Origin: Hyphomicrobiales bacterium
Lineage (GTDB): Bacteria > Pseudomonadota > Alphaproteobacteria > Rhizobiales > Rhizobiaceae
Direction of reading: 5' to 3'
DNA: 64,000 bases
NCBI GenBank assembly: GCA_900468805.1
Contig: UEIF01000014.1
Span: forward strand, 62,001-126,000
Below are positions 36,611-45,943 of the stretch, piece after piece. The notes below the pieces were generated by a model. That model ran no database searches. It had not been told where the DNA came from and worked only from the letters and a program-made list of their open reading frames with translations. The position numbers and the translations under genes were made by a program. The first letter of the stretch is position 1; the number at the start of each line of letters is the position of its first letter.

Positions 36611-36842
36611 GCACTTCCCCTCACTCTATCCGGCGAGTCGCTACAGCCGGATTATGTCCCGTATTGTGACAGATGCCCACAATCTGGCGCGACTTTGAGG
36701 CAACGCCCAAGTTTTTTCCAAGCTTTTGTTTCGCTTGGTTAACAGCCGATAAAGAAACCGTTTTCCGGGCAGGATTCAGCAAGGTTTAACGGCGGCATTG
36801 ATAGCTTGTGTGACACGATTGCAAAGCGGGGTCACGGGAAAA

Positions 36843-37877
36843 ATGAGTCAGTGGAAGCGGCGGCTGAAGCGCATCGCGATCGGCAGCGGGCTGGAAGCGG
36901 CCTGGCTGGCGAATGCCGCCGGGCTCATGAAAGAGGCCCGCGGACGCGGCGTCATCTTTACACTTCATCACGTGCGCCCGCATGTCGCCCAGCCGTTCGA
37001 GCCGAACCGACACCTTGAAATCACACCGGAATTTCTGGATGCCGCGCTTCGACGGCTGAAGCGGAGCGGCTATCGTTTCGTACCGCTCGAAGCGGTGCCC
37101 TCCCTCTTGTCGGACCCGCAGGACGATCGGCTGTTTGCCGCCTTCACGCTGGATGACGGATATCGCAACAATCTCGACCATGCCCTGCCCGTCTTCGAAC
37201 GGCATCGGGCTCCCTTTACCGTTTTCATAACACAAGGCTTTGCCGAAGGCTCGCACAGCATCTGGTGGGAAACGCTGGCGCTGCTGCTCGGCAGGGAGAA
37301 CAGCGTCGAATTCAACTTCGGCCGCGGGCGGGAGAGACTGGCGCTCGACACGCCGGTCCGGAAATGGCACGCCTTCGACCGGCTTGCCGAGTTTATCCAC
37401 AGGCTGGACGAGAGCCGCGCCATCTCAGAGGTGGACGCGCTGGCCCGGCGCCACGGAATTGAGCCGGTCGACATCACGCGGGAACTGGTCATGGGGCCGC
37501 AGGAGCTGCGCAAGCTCGCGGCAAGCCCGCTCGCCAGTCTCGGCGCCCATACGATCAGCCATCGGGAGCTGGCCCGCCTGCCGCAGGCGGAAGCGCGGAT
37601 CGAGATGGAAATCTCGGCCGATTATGTCGAGCGGATCACCGGCATTCGCCCTCGGGCGATCGCCTATCCCTACGGCACGCCGGAGGCTGCGACAGGCCGG
37701 GAAGCTGGCGTTGCGGCAAATCTCGGCTTTTCCGTCGCGGTCACAACGCAGCCGGGCTTCCCGGCCGCAAGCAACGCCACCTATATGTCGCGCATTTCGC
37801 TCAACGGGTTTTACCAGAAGCCACGCTACGTTTCGGCGCTGGCCTCGGGCATTCCCTTGAAACTGCTCGGAAAATAA
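36843..37877 (+). CDS. Polysaccharide deacetylase family protein
   Basis: A 344-residue NodB-homology (CE4) protein. Catalytic elements visible are GVIFTLHHVRP, FTLDDGYRNNLDHALP (the TFDDG motif with Asp-Asp), SHTISH-like GAHTISHRELARL (metal His-x-x-x-His), and the RPRAIAYPYG segment. It lacks a signal peptide; a cytoplasmic or membrane-associated role in polysaccharide or glycolipid modification is likely. The substrate cannot be read. A start at TTG 36798 is possible but ATG 36843 with GGGAAAA is more credible. Convergent with pdxH, five bases apart. Confidence 0.88.
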   Translation: MSQWKRRLKRIAIGSGLEAAWLANAAGLMKEARGRGVIFTLHHVRPHVAQPFEPNRHLEITPEFLDAALRRLKRSGYRFVPLEAVPSLLSDPQDDRLFAAFTLDDGYRNNLDHALPVFERHRAPFTVFITQGFAEGSHSIWWETLALLLGRENSVEFNFGRGRERLALDTPVRKWHAFDRLAEFIHRLDESRAISEVDALARRHGIEPVDITRELVMGPQELRKLAASPLASLGAHTISHRELARLPQAEARIEMEISADYVERITGIRPRAIAYPYGTPEAATGREAGVAANLGFSVAVTTQPGFPAASNATYMSRISLNGFYQKPRYVSALASGIPLKLLGK

Positions 37878-37882
37878 CGCCT

Positions 37883-38503
37883 CTAGGGATACATCCTCAC
37901 CTTATCCCAGGCGCCTTCCGGTGCGGGGCGATGAAACTCGATGCGGTCGTGCAGACGGAATTTCTGGTCTTTCCAGAACTCGATCGAGGTCGGGCGGATC
38001 CGGAAGCCGGACCAGTAGGACGGACGCGGGATTTCGCCGATTGCGTAGCGCGCCGTATATTCGGCAACGGCCTTTTCCAGTGCAAAACGGCTTTCGAGCG
38101 GGCGCGACTGCTTGGAAGCCCAGGCACCGATGCGGCTGCCACGGGCGCGGGTGGCGAAATAAGCGTCGGCTTCGGTATCGGTGACCAATTCGACGGGGCC
38201 GCGAACCCTCACCTGACGGCGCAATGTTTTCCAGTGGAAACACATGGCGGCTTTCCTCTGCCCCAAGATTTCGCGACCTTTCCGGCTCTCGAAATTCGTG
38301 TAGAAGACGAATCCGTCGGTATCGAAACCCTTCAGGAGAACCATGCGGACATTGGGCAGTCCATCTTCATCGACCGTCGCGAGCGCGACAGCATTGGGGT
38401 CGTTGACTTCGGAAGCCTCCGCCTCCTTCAGCCATTCCCCAAAGAGCTTGAAGGGCTCTTCACTTTCGGTAAAGTCACCACCTGTTAACCCGTTTGCCGA
38501 CAT
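37883..38503 (-). CDS. pdxH: Pyridoxamine 5'-phosphate oxidase
   Basis: A 206-residue FMN enzyme making pyridoxal phosphate from its pyridoxine/pyridoxamine phosphate. Family motifs: [41 protein letters not shown], the [13 protein letters not shown] segment and the C-terminal [11 protein letters not shown]. It ends at W-DKVRMYP, the usual terminus. It is divergent from a lipoprotein gene. PLP serves thrC and others in the window. Confidence 0.96.
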   Translation of the reverse strand: MSANGLTGGDFTESEEPFKLFGEWLKEAEASEVNDPNAVALATVDEDGLPNVRMVLLKGFDTDGFVFYTNFESRKGREILGQRKAAMCFHWKTLRRQVRVRGPVELVTDTEADAYFATRARGSRIGAWASKQSRPLESRFALEKAVAEYTARYAIGEIPRPSYWSGFRIRPTSIEFWKDQKFRLHDRIEFHRPAPEGAWDKVRMYP

Positions 38504-38567
38504 ATTAATTCAAATCCCGCGATTTATTAAAACTGACCCAGCCTTTGAAGCTGGGGAAGGATACAGG

Positions 38568-39026
38568 GTGGAAGTCATAGCAAAGACACCTCGCCATACA
38601 AAGGGTTCGCTGCGTCGCAGCTTCAGACTCTCCATCGTCAGTATCGCGATTCTGTCACTTTCCGGCTGCGTGGCTGGAGGGTTCGATTTCCTGAGTTCGG
38701 CAAAGGTCGACCGTTCGGTGGCAACCGGCACGGTGCCGCAGCCCGCTCCCAGCACAGATACGCTTTCAGACGAGATGACGGTGCGCAACGCCGTGACCTC
38801 CGCCGATATCCAGAAGCTCGAGGGACAGCCGCTTCCCTGGGCCAATGCCTCGACCGGCAGCGCCGGCATCATCGACACGATCGTCGAGAATAATGACGCC
38901 GGCCAAGTCTGCCGCCAGTTCCGCACGACGCGGCACTCCTATGTCGGCATCGCCAAATTCTTTGGCAAGACCTGCCTCGTCGGCGGTGGCAACTGGCAGC
39001 TTTTGAGCTTCCAGCCGGAAAGCTGA
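38568..39026 (+). CDS. Lipoprotein, surface-antigen-like (RT0821/Lpp0805 type)
   Basis: A 152-residue protein. The start is GTG 38568 with GGAAGG about nine bases upstream. The signal segment RLSIVSIAILSLSGC has a lipobox LSGC, so the mature protein is a lipoprotein beginning CVAGG. The C-terminal half (NDAGQVCRQFRTTRHSYVGIAKFFGKTCLVGGGNWQL) matches the outer-membrane surface-antigen-like domain of rickettsial RT0821-type proteins, with two cysteines possibly bonded. Divergent from pdxH with 64 bases between. Confidence 0.8.
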   Translation: MEVIAKTPRHTKGSLRRSFRLSIVSIAILSLSGCVAGGFDFLSSAKVDRSVATGTVPQPAPSTDTLSDEMTVRNAVTSADIQKLEGQPLPWANASTGSAGIIDTIVENNDAGQVCRQFRTTRHSYVGIAKFFGKTCLVGGGNWQLLSFQPES

Positions 39027-39314
39027 CCCTGTCTGTCCACCTGTTTCGGCACGATGCGCCCCTGACACGCCAGGGTTAATGTGCCGTGCCGATTCGCCTC
39101 AATGTTTAGTGAAAGGCTAACCATTCGCGGCAAAACACCCCATATCCAAGTTCGGAAATAAGAAGTGATTAGCAACTCTCCCGCACGATCGGCCGACGAG
39201 CGGGCTTTCCTTTCGCAACAGCGAACCGGACGGCGCGTCTGAGTTGATTATTCGGTTTCCGGGAACGGCCACGAGGAACATGCCTCCCGGATTGCGACAG
39301 CGGCGGTGCGAACA

Positions 39315-40511
39315 ATGCGTGATCCATACAAGATATTGGGCGTCAAGCGTGACGCGGCGGCGGACGAAATAAAGGCGGCCTGGCGCAACATGGCCAAGGC
39401 CGTGCATCCCGATCACAATCAGGGTGACCCGACGGCGACCGCGCGTTTTGCCGAGATCGGCCGCGCCTATGAAACGCTGAAAGATCCGAGGAAGCGCAAT
39501 CTCTTCGACAATGCCGTGCGCATGGCAGAAGCCAAGAAGCAGGAACAAACGATCATGCAGCAGCGGCACGCGGCCCGTGAGGCCGCCGTCCGCGCAAAGA
39601 CTGCACAGGCCAACGCCGAGCGCGTGATGGAAGAGCTTGCGCGCGCCAATGCCAATGCGCAGAAGGCTGCCGCGGCAGCAGGTGTTAAACAGCAGCAGGC
39701 CGGCGCAACGGAAGCTGCGGAAGAGATGGTCGAGCGCATCTTCGGCGCGCAGACAGCCCGCACTGCCGGCGCACAGGCCCAATCGCAGGCCCAGCAGGCG
39801 CATTCTCAGCAGGCGCAGGCCAAGCCGCATGCAGCCGAGGCGGCCAAGGCGCCAGAACAGGAAACCCCGGAATCCGAACCCGCCAGGGCAGAGGACGAGC
39901 AGACAGAGGCCTCTGTTACCGGCGGCGCCAACATGTCGCTGCCACTCAGCCTTTTGACCTCGCTTGTGCGCCGCTTCACCGGCGCCGGCCAGCCGGGTCT
40001 TGAGAAGGCGCCAGACGAAGTGGCGACCGCGACCGTGACGATCGAAGACATCATGAAGGGAAGCTGGACGACTGTTTCCCTTCCGGAAGGCCGCGAAGTC
40101 GGATTCGCCCTGCCGGCCGGCACGACAGAAGGCCACCAGATCCGGCTCAAGGGCCAGGGTTTCAAGCTACCGGGCATGCAGCGCGGCGACGCCGTGATCA
40201 ATATCCATATCGCCGCCGACCCACGCTTCACCGTCGACGGTTTCGACGTACATGTGGTGCTGCCGTTGAACATCGAGAATGCGGTGCTCGGCACCGAGGC
40301 GCGTATCGACGGTCCGCAGGGACCGCTCAATGTGACGGTTCCTGCCTGGTCCGGCTCCGACAAGACGATCCGCATTCCCGACAAGGGCCTGCCCAACGAC
40401 AGCGGCGGAAAAGGCGATCTCGTCGTGGAATTGCGCATTATGTTGTGGGAAAAACCCGACGACAAGGTCACCGATCTCATGCGGAGCATGCGTGAAGGGC
40501 TGTTTTTATGA
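39315..40511 (+). CDS. DnaJ-type co-chaperone lacking the zinc finger
   Basis: A 398-residue J-domain protein. Residues 1-70 are the J domain with the HPD motif (AVHPDHNQG). The middle (about 75-215) is Ala/Gln/Glu-rich and probably coiled-coil or disordered, with no CxxCxGxG zinc repeats. The C-terminal 165 residues match the DnaJ C-terminal beta domains (ATVTIEDIMKGSWTTVSLPEG and PLGTEARIDGPQGPL). It resembles CbpA/DjlA-like proteins. ATG 39315 is preferred over GTG 39306. Downstream fabI is separated by 122 bases. Confidence 0.85.
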   Translation: MRDPYKILGVKRDAAADEIKAAWRNMAKAVHPDHNQGDPTATARFAEIGRAYETLKDPRKRNLFDNAVRMAEAKKQEQTIMQQRHAAREAAVRAKTAQANAERVMEELARANANAQKAAAAAGVKQQQAGATEAAEEMVERIFGAQTARTAGAQAQSQAQQAHSQQAQAKPHAAEAAKAPEQETPESEPARAEDEQTEASVTGGANMSLPLSLLTSLVRRFTGAGQPGLEKAPDEVATATVTIEDIMKGSWTTVSLPEGREVGFALPAGTTEGHQIRLKGQGFKLPGMQRGDAVINIHIAADPRFTVDGFDVHVVLPLNIENAVLGTEARIDGPQGPLNVTVPAWSGSDKTIRIPDKGLPNDSGGKGDLVVELRIMLWEKPDDKVTDLMRSMREGLFL

Positions 40512-40588
40512 AATTTCGGTGACAATCGCACCCTTTGTTACGATCCCTAACAGTTGATGATCTTTGCCAAGCTTGAACCGATTAACGG

Positions 40589-40603
40589 CCTATGCCATAG
40601 GCA
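40589..40603. promoter_or_regulatory. Inverted repeat in the fabI promoter region
   Basis: GCCTAT-GCC-ATAGGC, a 6-bp inverted repeat ending about 30 bases before the fabI start. Could be a transcription-factor site for fatty-acid control or a small leader hairpin. Confidence 0.35.
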
Positions 40604-40633
40604 GGATCATCAGAATTCCTAGGGAAACGAAAT

Positions 40634-41452
40634 ATGGCTCAAGCATCCGGCCTCATGGCAGGCAAACGCGGCGTCATCATGGGTGTCGCCAACAATCGTT
40701 CGATTGCGTGGGGTATTGCTAAGGCCATTCATGCGCAGGGCGGAGAAGTTGCATTCACCTACCAGGGCGACGCCCTGAAGAAGCGTGTGGAGCCCCTGGC
40801 TGCCGAAATCGGCGCTGTCATGGTCGGCCATTGTGACGTGAGCGACGAATCCACGATCGATGCCGTTTTCGAAAATGTCGAGAAGCTGTGGGGCAAGATC
40901 GATTTCATCGTGCATGCCATCGGTTTTTCCGACAAGGATGAGCTGACCGGTCGCTACGTCGATACTTCGCCTGACAATTTCACCAAGACCATGCAGATCT
41001 CCGTCTACTCCTTCACCTCGGTCGCTCGCCGCGCCGAGAAGCTGATGACGGAGGGTGGTTCGATGCTCACCCTCACCTATTACGGTGCAGAAAAGGTGAT
41101 GCCGAACTACAATGTCATGGGTGTCGCCAAGGCGGCGCTTGAAGCCAGCGTTAAGTATCTCGCCGTCGACCTCGGACCGAAGAACATCCGCGTCAACGCC
41201 GTTTCGGCTGGCCCGATCAAAACGCTCGCCGCCTCCGGCATCGGCGATTTCCGCTACATCCTCAAGTGGAACGAATACAATGCGCCGCTGCGCCGTACCG
41301 TGACCATCGAGGAAGTGGGCGATGTCGGCCTCTATCTTCTCTCGGACCTGTCGCGTTCGGTGACGGGTGAAGTGCATCATGCCGACAGCGGCTATCATGT
41401 CATCGGCATGAAGGCTGTGGACGCGCCTGATATTTCCGTCATCAAGGACTGA
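40634..41452 (+). CDS. fabI: Enoyl-ACP reductase (NADH)
   Basis: A 272-residue SDR-type enoyl reductase of fatty-acid elongation. NAD site: GVANNRSIAWGIAKAI. Catalytic Tyr and Lys lie in the SMLTLTYYGAEKVMPNYNVMGVAKAAL segment (Tyr-x6-Lys). The length and sequence are those of rhizobial FabI. GGGAAACG is seen near ATG 40634. It is followed by a histidine-phosphatase gene 32 bases downstream. Confidence 0.96.
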   Translation: MAQASGLMAGKRGVIMGVANNRSIAWGIAKAIHAQGGEVAFTYQGDALKKRVEPLAAEIGAVMVGHCDVSDESTIDAVFENVEKLWGKIDFIVHAIGFSDKDELTGRYVDTSPDNFTKTMQISVYSFTSVARRAEKLMTEGGSMLTLTYYGAEKVMPNYNVMGVAKAALEASVKYLAVDLGPKNIRVNAVSAGPIKTLAASGIGDFRYILKWNEYNAPLRRTVTIEEVGDVGLYLLSDLSRSVTGEVHHADSGYHVIGMKAVDAPDISVIKD

Positions 41453-41484
41453 GGCGTCCTAGCCCCTAAGTGGAGCCGATCCCC

Positions 41485-42075
41485 GTGCTTATCTATGTGA
41501 TCAGACACGGCCAGACCGACTGGAATGCTGAGCGGCGCCTGCAGGGGCAGAAGGATATTCCGATCAACGCGATCGGCCGCGAACAGGCGAAGCAGAACGG
41601 GATCGCCCTTGCGGCGATCCTGAAGGGCGAAGATGCGGAGTTCGATTTCGTCGCAAGCCCGCTCGGACGCACGCGCGAGACCATGGAGATCATGCGATCA
41701 GCCATGGGGCTCCCGCCCGGGGAATACCGCACCGACGAACGCCTGGTCGAAGTCTCCTTCGGCGACTGGGAAGGCCACACGCTCAAGCAGCTCCGGGCCT
41801 CGCAGGCCGAGCGCGTCACAGAACGCAACATCAACAAATGGGATTTCATTCCGCCGGGCGAGGATGCGGAAAGCTACGAGATCATGTCGTGGCGGACCGG
41901 CGCATGGCTGAATTCGGTCGATCGGCCAACCGTCTGCGTTACCCACGGCGGCGTCATCAGAAGCCTATTCAAGATGATCTCCAACCTGCCGAAGGACGTC
42001 GCCTCCGAGGGCGAAATTCCCCAGGACCGTATTTTGAAGATCGAGACGTCGCAGAGCCTGATCGGCTGGATCTAG
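41485..42075 (+). CDS. Histidine phosphatase (phosphoglycerate mutase-like)
   Basis: A 196-residue branch-1 histidine phosphatase. The RHG motif is in VIRHGQTDWNAERRLQGQ near residue 6; the second His is in VCVTHGGVIRSL. Family members include phosphoglycerate mutases and many phosphatases, and the substrate cannot be told. GTG 41485 with GTGGAG nine bases upstream is my start; GTG 41470 would add five residues. It follows fabI and is convergent with the DUF1344 gene. Confidence 0.85.
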   Translation: MLIYVIRHGQTDWNAERRLQGQKDIPINAIGREQAKQNGIALAAILKGEDAEFDFVASPLGRTRETMEIMRSAMGLPPGEYRTDERLVEVSFGDWEGHTLKQLRASQAERVTERNINKWDFIPPGEDAESYEIMSWRTGAWLNSVDRPTVCVTHGGVIRSLFKMISNLPKDVASEGEIPQDRILKIETSQSLIGWI

Positions 42076-42087
42076 TCCATTCTGGGC

Positions 42088-42348
42088 TTATTTGACGATA
42101 TCGAGATCGTTGATGACGCGCTTGCCGTCGACTTCCGTATAGAAGATCACAACCTTGACGCCGGCCTTCAGGCCTTCGAAATCGAACTCTTCGGGCGCCT
42201 GATAGGTCTTGCCGTCATCGAGCGTCAGGACAAGATTGGTCGTGTCGACCTTCTTGATCGTCGCCTCAACATCAGCGCTCTCGGCAAAACTGCTCATGGG
42301 CGAAAGAAAATTTGCCGTGGCCAGAAGCGTAGCAATAACGAAACGCAT
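42088..42348 (-). CDS. DUF1344 small exported protein
   Basis: An 86-residue protein with a signal peptide (cleavage after SSFA) and a short mature domain with ATIKKVDTTNLVLTLDDGKTYQAPEEFD, matching the DUF1344 family known mostly in Rhizobiales. Its function is unknown; the short beta pattern resembles small OB-like periplasmic proteins. AAAGGGA upstream of ATG 42348 supports the start. Confidence 0.85.
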   Translation of the reverse strand: MRFVIATLLATANFLSPMSSFAESADVEATIKKVDTTNLVLTLDDGKTYQAPEEFDFEGLKAGVKVVIFYTEVDGKRVINDLDIVK

Positions 42349-42551
42349 GTCGGCAATCCCTTTGAAACGTCGCCGTTGATATCGAGTGGCCACAGATAAA
42401 CTCCTGAATATGGCGAAAATTGCCCGGAAGAATGGCTTTCGGCGCCCAATTGATGAATAGGATTTTACGGATAATCAAGAGGCCCCGTTCACCGTGCTTT
42501 TCTCTCTGTTTACGCGATTTAGCAGCTCCGAATGCGCGCAATCGTAAATTA

Positions 42552-42587
42552 ACCCCCGCACCCTAAAGTCGATGCGAATGTGGGGGT
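42552..42587 (+). promoter_or_regulatory. Hairpin covering the start of the CHASE-GGDEF-EAL gene
   Basis: ACCCCCGCA (42552-42560) pairs with TGTGGGGGT (42579-42587), nine pairs with one G-T, across an 18-base loop. The right arm contains the GTG 42580 start and the G-rich sequence that would serve as ribosome-binding site for TTG 42595. An RNA hairpin here would limit translation. Confidence 0.5.
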
Positions 42588-45500
42588 GTGTGATTTGCAA
42601 TTCCGGCTGAGCAACAGCAACCGGCTGCGGCGTGTTCTGAAGAATACGCGTGTCTCGCTGCTGGTTTCCGCCCTCGTGGCCGTCGTCGTTGTTGGCGTCG
42701 GCTTTGCACTCGACAGTGCCAATACTGCCGCCCATCTGCGCGAGCTGCAAATCCATACTGAAAACGAGACGAACCTGATCCGTGCCCGCATGACGGCGCA
42801 GATCAACATGGACATCACTGCCGTCCGCGACCTTTCCAACCTGATCTCGCTCAGCACGCAGACGAACGAAGTGGAGATGGAGCGGCAGATCAACTGGCTG
42901 CTGATCCAGAACCCGAATTTCATCCATATTGCTGTCGCGCCTGATTTCATCGTCAAGTCGGTCTATCCGGCGCAATCCGGCAAAGACCGAATCGGCAAGG
43001 ATGTGCGGGACGTGCTGCTGCAGCGCATGTCGATCAGCCGCAATACCGGCGACCAGTCGGCCCGCTTCTATGGTCCTTTCAAGACGACGGATGCAGAAAA
43101 CGCCTTCGCGATCTTCTTCCCTGTATTCGTCAAGCAGAACGGCCAGCGCCGCATCTGGGGGGCTGTCGAGGTGGTCATCGACCAGGACATGTTCTACGAG
43201 ACGACGGGCCTGAAGCCCGCACGCAACAGCGAAAACCAGGAGCGCTATCCGCATCTCGACCATCTGTCGATCGCGGTCCGCGACATCGGCATTCCGGACG
43301 AAACGGCCGCACCCTTCTTCGGTCCTTCCGATATCTATAAGAAAGATCCGCTCCGCCGAAAAATCAACTTCGCCGGCGGGCGATGGGAACTCGCGGCCGT
43401 ACCGAACGCCGGCTGGCACGCTGTTCCCGAAAATCAGCCTGAACTGCGATTGATCATCGTCGCGGCAGGCTGCGTGATCATCATCCCGATCTTCTTCGCC
43501 ACGTTGCTGCTCGGCGAACGCAACCGTAATATCGCGCAGCTCGAGGCCCGCGAGGGCAAACTTCTGGAGCTGTCGCAGCGCCTCAACCTGGCGCTTGAAT
43601 CCTCCCGGATCGGCATCTGGGAGCTGCAGGAGAACGCCACCCACCTTACCTGGGATGCACGAGCATCCACCCTCCACGGCCTCAAAGCGATGGAAGGCAG
43701 CCGGCCACTGGAAGTGTGGCTTTCGACGATCGCGCCCGAAGACCGGGAAATCGCCGAGGTTCATTTCTTCGGTTGCAGCACCGCGGGGGAAGCCTGCACT
43801 GCGCAATACAGGGTGATGCGGGAAGACGGGCGCATTCGCCATCTGCGCTCTGTCGGCGCCTTCTATACGGATGCCGGTGGCGCCGGAAAGACGATCGGCA
43901 TCGTCTGGGATGTCACGGCCGACGCGGAAGTCACCAACACGCTTCGTCTCGCCAAGGAAACGAGCGAGCTCAAGAATGCCGAGCTGGAACTTGCGCTGGA
44001 GGAGCTTTCGAGCCGCGAGGCGGAGCTTTCCGAACTGTCCGGCAAACTCGATCTGGCACTCGATTCCTATCAATGCGGCATTTGGGAAGCGATCCTCGGC
44101 AAATGCGGCTCGATCTGGGACGAGCGCATGCACGAGCTTTATGGACTGAAGCAGAGCAATGCCTTCGTGACCGAAGACGCCTGGCTCTCCTGCATCCATC
44201 CCGATGACCGCGGGCTGGCCCTCGAAAGCGCCAGGCATTTCAGGCAGCTCGGAGACACGCATACGCTTGTCTGTCGCGTGCCGGACGAAAATGGCGGCTT
44301 TCGCTACGTGCGTTCCGTCGGCAAGGTGCACCGTACGCCGACCGGCGAGATGAAAATTATCGGCATCGCCTTCGATTCGACCGAGGATGCGTTGATGACG
44401 CTGCGCCTCAAGGCCGCAAAGGATGAGGCGATTGCCAAGAATATCGAGCTGGAGCTTGCCAAGGACCGGATCGAGCACAACTCCCTGCACGACCCGCTGA
44501 CCTCGCTTGCCAACCGCCGCAAGCTCGATATCGCGCTGGAAAACCTGACGGATGCCGGCCACAGGGAGCGACAGAAATTCGCGATCCTGCATATCGACCT
44601 CGACCGTTTCAAGGAAATCAACGACACGTTGGGGCACGCAGCTGGTGATGCCATGCTGGTGCATGCGTCGCGCGTGCTTTCCAGGAACTTGCGCGAGAGC
44701 GACGTCGTGGCCCGCATTGGCGGCGACGAGTTCGTCATCCTTTCCTTCGACGTCGGCGACAAGGACATGGCGGAGCTTTCGGACCGTATCATCGAGGAGA
44801 TGCGTCAGCCCATCGATTTCCAGGGTTTTTCCTGTCGCTGCGGCGTGTCGATCGGCATCGCACTGGCGAACGGCATCCATATCGATGCCCGCAAGGTACT
44901 GATCAATGCAGACATCGCGCTCTACCGGGCCAAGAGCCTTGGCCGCAACCGTTACGAATTCTTCAACCACAATCTGCAGGCCGACATCATCAACAACAAG
45001 CGCACGGCCGATGAGATCCTTGCCGGCATCGACAATGGCGAGTTCACGGCCTGGTATCAGCCGCAGTTCTGCGCACGGACGATGAAGCTGACCGGTGTAG
45101 AGGCGCTGGTACGCTGGCACCATCCCTCCAAGGGTCTGCTGACACCGGACAAATTCCTGCGCATTGCCGACGAGATCAATGTCGTACAGACGCTCGACCG
45201 CATCGTCCTGGAAACGGCACTGCGCGACAAGATGCGCTGGGCGGCACAGGGCGTCTATGTTCCGAAAATCTCGGTCAACGTTTCGGCGCGGCGCCTGCAT
45301 GATGGCAGCCTTCTGGACTCCCTTGGTGACCTGCAGATCCGCCCCGGCGAAATCTCCTTCGAACTGGTGGAATCCATCTTCCTCGACGAAAGCGAGGACG
45401 TGGTCTCGCAGAATCTCGAACAGATCAAGGCGCTCGGCATCGATATCGAGATCGATGATTTCGGCACCGGCCATACCTCGATCGTCTCGCTGCTCAAGCT

Positions 45501-45768
45501 GAAGCCGAAACGGCTGAAGATCGACCGGCAGCTTGTGCAGCCGATCGTCGCTTCCTCGCAGGAGCGCACGCTCGTCAGCTCCATCATCGAGATCGCCCGC
45601 TCGCTTGGCGTCGAGACGGTGGCCGAGGGCGTCGAGACGATGGCGCATGCTGAACTGCTACGCGATCTCGGCTGCGATCTCCTGCAGGGTTATGCCTTTG
45701 CACGCCCTCTCTCCTTCGACGATTTCGCGATCGAGGCGCGCGGCACGGCCTGGCTTCTGGCATCCTAG
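42580..45768 (+). CDS. c-di-GMP signalling protein: CHASE-PAS-PAS-GGDEF-EAL
   Basis: A 1062-residue membrane protein. One helix (~24-44), a periplasmic CHASE domain (~45-290, with NFIHIAVAPDFIVKSVYP), a second helix (~292-312), two PAS domains (~325-460, ~485-625; the second has CIHPDDRG), a GGDEF domain with intact RIGGDEF (~714) and an EAL domain with intact EALVRW (~842), the Asn in SVNVSA, ELVES, DDFGTG, KIDRQ and EGVET. Both diguanylate cyclase and phosphodiesterase activities are possible. The start is uncertain: GTG 42580, GTG 42586 or TTG 42595; all lie in or next to a hairpin. A terminator follows. Confidence 0.9.
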   Translation: MGVCDLQFRLSNSNRLRRVLKNTRVSLLVSALVAVVVVGVGFALDSANTAAHLRELQIHTENETNLIRARMTAQINMDITAVRDLSNLISLSTQTNEVEMERQINWLLIQNPNFIHIAVAPDFIVKSVYPAQSGKDRIGKDVRDVLLQRMSISRNTGDQSARFYGPFKTTDAENAFAIFFPVFVKQNGQRRIWGAVEVVIDQDMFYETTGLKPARNSENQERYPHLDHLSIAVRDIGIPDETAAPFFGPSDIYKKDPLRRKINFAGGRWELAAVPNAGWHAVPENQPELRLIIVAAGCVIIIPIFFATLLLGERNRNIAQLEAREGKLLELSQRLNLALESSRIGIWELQENATHLTWDARASTLHGLKAMEGSRPLEVWLSTIAPEDREIAEVHFFGCSTAGEACTAQYRVMREDGRIRHLRSVGAFYTDAGGAGKTIGIVWDVTADAEVTNTLRLAKETSELKNAELELALEELSSREAELSELSGKLDLALDSYQCGIWEAILGKCGSIWDERMHELYGLKQSNAFVTEDAWLSCIHPDDRGLALESARHFRQLGDTHTLVCRVPDENGGFRYVRSVGKVHRTPTGEMKIIGIAFDSTEDALMTLRLKAAKDEAIAKNIELELAKDRIEHNSLHDPLTSLANRRKLDIALENLTDAGHRERQKFAILHIDLDRFKEINDTLGHAAGDAMLVHASRVLSRNLRESDVVARIGGDEFVILSFDVGDKDMAELSDRIIEEMRQPIDFQGFSCRCGVSIGIALANGIHIDARKVLINADIALYRAKSLGRNRYEFFNHNLQADIINNKRTADEILAGIDNGEFTAWYQPQFCARTMKLTGVEALVRWHHPSKGLLTPDKFLRIADEINVVQTLDRIVLETALRDKMRWAAQGVYVPKISVNVSARRLHDGSLLDSLGDLQIRPGEISFELVESIFLDESEDVVSQNLEQIKALGIDIEIDDFGTGHTSIVSLLKLKPKRLKIDRQLVQPIVASSQERTLVSSIIEIARSLGVETVAEGVETMAHAELLRDLGCDLLQGYAFARPLSFDDFAIEARGTAWLLAS

Positions 45769-45830
45769 CGCTGAAGCCAGCCACATCACCGTTCGCAGAG
45801 ACCGGAAACACCATTCCCCGATAGCACCAT

Positions 45831-45867
45831 CAGGCGCAAAGAAAGGCTTTTGCCTGGGCGGTTTTTT
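45831..45867 (+). terminator. Probable terminator of the CHASE-GGDEF-EAL gene
   Basis: CAGGC...CAAAG pairs with CTTTTGCCTG (one bulge), then GGGCGG and six T (45862-45867). The stem is imperfect but the position, 60-100 bases after the stop and before aroC, is right. Confidence 0.5.
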
Positions 45868-45943
45868 GGCCTATGAGTGTCGCGCCTTTTTCGAGTAATG
45901 GCGCGGCCGGTGACGACTGGTTCCGCGCATCCGGCGGGAACAT

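Noticed and set aside
42475..45648. A 1057-codon open frame on the minus strand
   Set aside because: It is the antisense of the CHASE-GGDEF-EAL gene; GC-rich codon use in rhizobia keeps antisense frames open. The plus strand carries full domain motifs.
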